NCBI GenBank assembly: GCA_015064425.1
Contig: SVSF01000006.1
Coordinates: forward strand, 1 to 34,088
Origin: Oscillospiraceae bacterium
Lineage (GTDB): Bacteria > Bacillota_A > Clostridia > Oscillospirales > CAG-272
Direction: 5' to 3'
DNA: 34,088 bases
In this document: piece by piece, positions 31,154-34,088 of the stretch
How the letters are laid out: each line of letters starts with the position of its first letter
Position numbering within the stretch: position 1 is the stretch's first letter
Notes under the pieces: generated by a model
The model's database searches: none
Seen by the model: only the letters and a program-made list of their open reading frames with translations
What the model was told of the DNA's origin: nothing
Program-made: the position numbers and the translations under genes

Positions 31154-31987
31154 CTAATTAACCTTTCCATCCCTCATATATCTCATAAACAGTTTTCCTC
31201 TTATCTTTGGATCCAAAAGACAGCTGGAAACAAATCTGATACTTATATTAGAAATAAATCTGAATATGGATATCGTTTTTGTTTTCAGCAAAAACTTTTC
31301 CATTTTTAAGGTATCTTTAAAATAAGAAAAACCGCCGCGTCTTCTATACATATCAACAGGAGTTCTTACATTACAGCATACGTCTGATATATTGGCAAAC
31401 TTATACCCAGACCTAAGCATACGGACCCAAAGATGATAATCCTCAAATCCTCTGAATGCCTTGTAGCTTCCAACATTCTCTACGTGTTCTTTACGAAACA
31501 CAGTTGTTACGTGATTCATCGGATTTCTCGTTTCCGCCCTTTTCGTTATCTCCTCATGGATGAGGGGAACTCTCCTGTATCCTAAAATATCCTCAGGATC
31601 GGACGAGAACTCCGATATCTGCCCGCCCACTACACTTATTTCCGGATGTTCCATTAAAAAGCCTATCTGCTTTTCCATTCTTTGCGGAAGAGAAATATCA
31701 TCCGTATCCATTCTGGCAACAATACCGTTTTTGCACAGTCCAAGCCCTTTATTAAGCGCGGGACCGAGTCCGCCGTTTATGGGTATACAGCATATATTAA
31801 ACTGCTCCGGATATTTTTCACAATAATAAGCTATTAAATTTTCAAGTTCTTCCGTTAAAGGTCCGTCGCAGACTATTACAAAATCATCGGGAGGCAGGGT
31901 CTGAGAGAGCATACTATCGATAGCAATTTTAAAATATTCAGCTTTCTCTTTATAATACACTGACATCAGTACGGAATACTTTTCCAA
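31154..31987 (-). CDS. Glycosyltransferase family 2
   Basis: GT-A fold transferase, first gene of the minus-strand polysaccharide operon. 277 residues: YSVLMSVYYKEK, IVCDGPLTEE, NGGLGPALNKGLGLCKNGIVARMDTDDISLPQR (D94-x-D96-D97), and the base GFEDYHLWVRML. It resembles amylovoran/WsaF-like rhamnose or galactose transferases, but the sugar cannot be assigned by eye. TTG start with AAGGAGG about 9 nt ahead. Confidence 0.92.
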   Translation of the reverse strand: MEKYSVLMSVYYKEKAEYFKIAIDSMLSQTLPPDDFVIVCDGPLTEELENLIAYYCEKYPEQFNICCIPINGGLGPALNKGLGLCKNGIVARMDTDDISLPQRMEKQIGFLMEHPEISVVGGQISEFSSDPEDILGYRRVPLIHEEITKRAETRNPMNHVTTVFRKEHVENVGSYKAFRGFEDYHLWVRMLRSGYKFANISDVCCNVRTPVDMYRRRGGFSYFKDTLKMEKFLLKTKTISIFRFISNISIRFVSSCLLDPKIRGKLFMRYMRDGKVN

Positions 31988-32205
31988 TACGCTCTCCCTC
32001 CTTTATGGTATAATTAGGCATTATATTGTATCATATAATTATATAATTTAAATCGATATCATCATAATACCATTTTCCTTGTGTTTGTCTATAGGCTGCC
32101 GTGTCGAGATATAGAAAAATGCGGATAGCGGCATATATTTCGAAAGGAATTTTCCATTGTATTTGTCTTTATTTAGCAGTACAAGAAAACAGAAAATCTT
32201 TTTTA
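31988..32205. other. Intergenic region between the polysaccharide operon and the polymerase gene
   Basis: Divergent starts flank about 270 bp. The GT2 side (to about 32055) is very A/T-rich with candidate -10 boxes (TATAAT 32025-32020, TACAAT) on the minus strand but no good -35, so that promoter may need an activator. Toward the polymerase gene two similar 18-20 bp blocks occur (from 32072 and 32149). No gene, tRNA or clear terminator seen. Confidence 0.5.
32072..32168 (+). repeat. Near-duplicate blocks ahead of the Y-family polymerase gene
   Basis: ATTTTCCTTGTGTTTGTCT begins at 32072 and ATTTTCCATTGTATTTGTCT begins at 32149; they differ by one insertion and one substitution. They are 77 bp apart. 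Possible paired regulator sites or remnants of a short duplication. Confidence 0.4.
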
Positions 32206-32234
32206 TTGTTAAATTTCTCATATTGTGGTATCAT
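32206..32234 (+). promoter_or_regulatory. Promoter of the Y-family polymerase gene
   Basis: TTGTTA (32206-32211), 17 bp, TATCAT (32229-32234) with an extended -10 TG one base upstream. AGGAGG follows about 15-20 bp later. I do not see a recognisable LexA box at this promoter. Confidence 0.68.
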
Positions 32235-32260
32235 AAATGTAAGAAAAGGAGGCGAGGCGT

Positions 32261-33535
32261 ATGGAAAATAAAACATATCTGTGCATAGACTTAAAGTCCT
32301 TTTACGCCTCGGTAGAGTGTGCGGAGCGGGGACTTGATCCCATGAGCACTAACTTAGTGGTAGCAGACCCCGAGCGTTCGGACAAGACCATTTGTCTTGC
32401 TGTATCCCCCGCAATGAAAGCGTTAGGTGTCAAAAACAGATGCCGTGTGTTTGAGATACCAAAAACTATCGAATACATTACCGCTCCTCCGCGTATGCAA
32501 AAGTATATCGACTATGCCGCGGAGATATACTCTATATACCTCAGGTACGTGTCAAAAGACGATATACACGTCTACTCAATTGACGAGGTGTTCATCGATG
32601 CCAGCAGATATTTAAAGCTTTATGAAAAAGCTCCGAAGGACTTTGCGATAATGCTTATGGGCATGGTCAAGGAGGAGTTGGGCATAACCGCAGCCTGCGG
32701 CATCGGCACCAATATGTATCTTGCAAAAATAGCCCTCGATATAAGCGCAAAGCATACATCGGATAACATTGCATACCTTGACGAAAAGCTTTACAGAGAA
32801 ACCTTATGGGATCACAGACCCTTGACAGATTTCTGGCGCATCGGAAAAGGCACTGCGCGCCGACTTGAGCAGAAGGGTATATACACTATGTCGGGTGTAG
32901 CCTATGCCTCGGAGGATATGCTGTACAAGCTATTCGGCATAGATGCGGAGCTCCTCATTGATCACGCTTGGGGAAGAGAGCCCACTACCATTGCAGACAT
33001 CAAGGCATACAAACCGAAAAGCAACTGCATCACTAGTGGGCAAGTGCTTATGCGGGATTACAGCTTCGGGGAAGGCTGTACCATCATCAAAGAGATGGCG
33101 GACTCAATGTGCCTTGAACTCGCAGAAAAAAATATGGTGACCCGTTCTATCACGGTAATGGTTGGATATTCCAACTCGGAACATATAGAGCCGGCAAAAG
33201 GAAGCGTATCCTTTGAAAACGAGACCTGCGCCGACAGCGTCATAATACCTGCTGCAGTATCACTTTACGAACGCATCGTCGACCGCAGCAAATACGTAAG
33301 GCGTATGAATATATCCTTCAACAACATTGTACCGGACAGCGGCATAAAGCAAATGAACTTTTTTGATTCGGAAGAGGACAAATGTTCAGAGCGGAGCCGA
33401 AAGATCCAGAAGACCGTTCTTGACATAAAACGCCGTTTCGGAAAAGATGCCGTACTCAGAGGAATAAGTCTTACTGAAGAAGCTACTGCAAGAGAACGCA
33501 ACCATCAGATAGGAGGGCACAAGAGCGGTGAGTAA
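32261..33535 (+). CDS. Y-family DNA polymerase (DinB/UvrX type)
   Basis: A translesion polymerase for bypass of damaged bases. 424 residues. Catalytic acidic residues are visible: D10 in CIDLKSFYASVE (with E19), and D108, E109 in YSIDEVFID. The ACGIGTNMYLAKIALDI block and helix-hairpin-helix RIGKGTARRLEQKGIYTMSGVA follow, then the little-finger domain. Near the C-terminus QMNFF (about 366-370) matches a beta-clamp-binding motif. AGGAGG precedes the ATG by 8 nt. It overlaps a YolD-like gene by 8 bp, as in phage- and plasmid-related UvrX/YolD pairs, where the partner modulates the polymerase. Confidence 0.93.
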   Translation: MENKTYLCIDLKSFYASVECAERGLDPMSTNLVVADPERSDKTICLAVSPAMKALGVKNRCRVFEIPKTIEYITAPPRMQKYIDYAAEIYSIYLRYVSKDDIHVYSIDEVFIDASRYLKLYEKAPKDFAIMLMGMVKEELGITAACGIGTNMYLAKIALDISAKHTSDNIAYLDEKLYRETLWDHRPLTDFWRIGKGTARRLEQKGIYTMSGVAYASEDMLYKLFGIDAELLIDHAWGREPTTIADIKAYKPKSNCITSGQVLMRDYSFGEGCTIIKEMADSMCLELAEKNMVTRSITVMVGYSNSEHIEPAKGSVSFENETCADSVIIPAAVSLYERIVDRSKYVRRMNISFNNIVPDSGIKQMNFFDSEEDKCSERSRKIQKTVLDIKRRFGKDAVLRGISLTEEATARERNHQIGGHKSGE

Positions 33536-33851
33536 GGAACGTATAAAAATGCCCGTTTCCGACCGAGCAAAGCAGTTCAGCCCTTTTGCGGCAATACGGG
33601 GTCTCGAAGAAGCTCTGGCAGAAAAAGAAAAAATACCCGTACCGCGTCCCGAGTATTCCGAAGAGATGAATGAAAAGATAAATAAAAAGCTCTGCCGACT
33701 TAAGAAGGGAGAGCATGCTTCCGTTAAATATTACGGAAACGAAGAGTTTCTATGGGCAGAGGGCGTTGTCGAAAAGATAGACACGGTAGGCAGGGTATTA
33801 AAGATAGGCGACATTAAAATAAGCTTTGACGATATTTTGAACATAGGATAG
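33528..33851 (+). CDS. YolD-like family protein
   Basis: 107 residues with a GTG start; AGGAGG (33511-33516) lies 11 nt upstream, inside the polymerase gene. It shows DRAKQFSPFAAIRGLEEAL near the N-terminus and an SH3-like beta region (GEHASVKYYGNEEFLWAEGVVEKIDTVGRVLKIGDIKISFDDI), typical of YolD-like proteins found next to Y-family polymerases. The direct overlap with the polymerase suggests stoichiometric expression and a shared DNA-damage role. Confidence 0.9.
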   Translation: MSKERIKMPVSDRAKQFSPFAAIRGLEEALAEKEKIPVPRPEYSEEMNEKINKKLCRLKKGEHASVKYYGNEEFLWAEGVVEKIDTVGRVLKIGDIKISFDDILNIG

Positions 33852-33861
33852 GAGATTTTGT

Positions 33862-34088
33862 ATGATTCACTTGATATCAACTACAATTTCTTACGGAGCA
33901 TTTTTGCTTCTTTTAATGGCCTCATCAATTGAGGGTATTATTTCAGCAACAGTATTATTTGTTTTGGGGCTCATTCCGATTTTTTATAAAAAAGGACTAA
34001 AATTGAATCTTAAAAACAAACGAAATTACTGTCTGATCCCAATTATAATATTTCTCGCTGCATATTATGGGTATGCTTTTTATATGAG
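33862..34088 (+). CDS. Small membrane protein, partial (cut by right edge)
   Basis: ATG at 33862 with GGAG 8 nt upstream, 10 bp after the YolD stop. The 75 visible residues hold about two to three hydrophobic segments (AFLLLLMASSIEGIISATVLF..., CLIPIIIFLAAYYGYAFY). The frame is still open at base 34088. It is A/T-rich and unrecognised; whether it belongs to the polymerase operon is uncertain. Confidence 0.65.
   Translation, partial: MIHLISTTISYGAFLLLLMASSIEGIISATVLFVLGLIPIFYKKGLKLNLKNKRNYCLIPIIIFLAAYYGYAFYM

Overview
The window looks like a chromosomal segment of a Gram-positive, low-to-mid GC Clostridia-type Firmicute, possibly a gut Oscillospirales relative. This rests on strong AGGAGG-type ribosome sites, frequent TTG starts, SLH-domain surface protein, CpsB/CpsC/CpsD phosphoregulators, EpsG-type polymerase, an ECF transporter S component, type III pantothenate kinase and a Y-family polymerase/YolD pair. 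The exact taxon cannot be fixed from the sequence alone. No rRNA, tRNA, CRISPR array, transposase or phage gene was seen.

Region 1 (1-1950, minus): an ArsR/SmtB metal sensor and a P1B-type Zn/Cd ATPase (cut by the left edge). They sit behind a promoter overlaid by three 10-bp direct repeats spaced exactly 16 bp apart.

Region 2 (1952-10350, minus): an eight-gene operon, aroF-tyrA-aroB-aroA-aroC-pheA-(aroE/aroK fusion)-aroQ. It carries every step from E4P+PEP to chorismate and on to phenylpyruvate and 4-hydroxyphenylpyruvate. Genes overlap or nearly touch. Upstream is a consensus promoter, a 29-codon leader peptide containing an uninterrupted run of eight Phe/Tyr codons, mutually exclusive antiterminator and terminator structures, and then aroF. 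This looks like a ribosome-mediated Phe/Tyr attenuator, and it is the most striking element of the window.

Region 3 (10377-16775): a split (frameshifted) membrane/zinc-ribbon protein; a FucO-like lactaldehyde reductase; a divergent type III pantothenate kinase with a D-to-N change in its first motif, next to an ECF S component; a family 2 glycosidase; and a small two-TM membrane protein. Most have clear promoters and hairpin terminators.

Region 4 (16881-31987): an exopolysaccharide/cell-surface locus. On the plus strand are a Mor-like HTH regulator, a priming phosphoglycosyl transferase, a membrane-anchored Thr/Glu-rich protein that appears to start at ATT, an SLH protein, a polysaccharide pyruvyl transferase and a GT2. 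On the minus strand, read from 31987 down, are GT2, GT4, EpsG/Wzy polymerase, acyltransferase, GT2, Wzx flippase, CpsB phosphatase, CpsC (with a (Tyr-Gly)8 tail) and CpsD tyrosine kinase. Together these form a complete Wzx/Wzy-type pathway. The glycan-specific genes are visibly more AT-rich than the regulatory and priming genes, which suggests a replaceable cargo within a resident scaffold.

Region 5 (31988-34088, plus): an intergenic region with a divergent arrangement, a Y-family DNA polymerase overlapping a YolD-like partner, and the start of a small membrane protein cut by the right edge.
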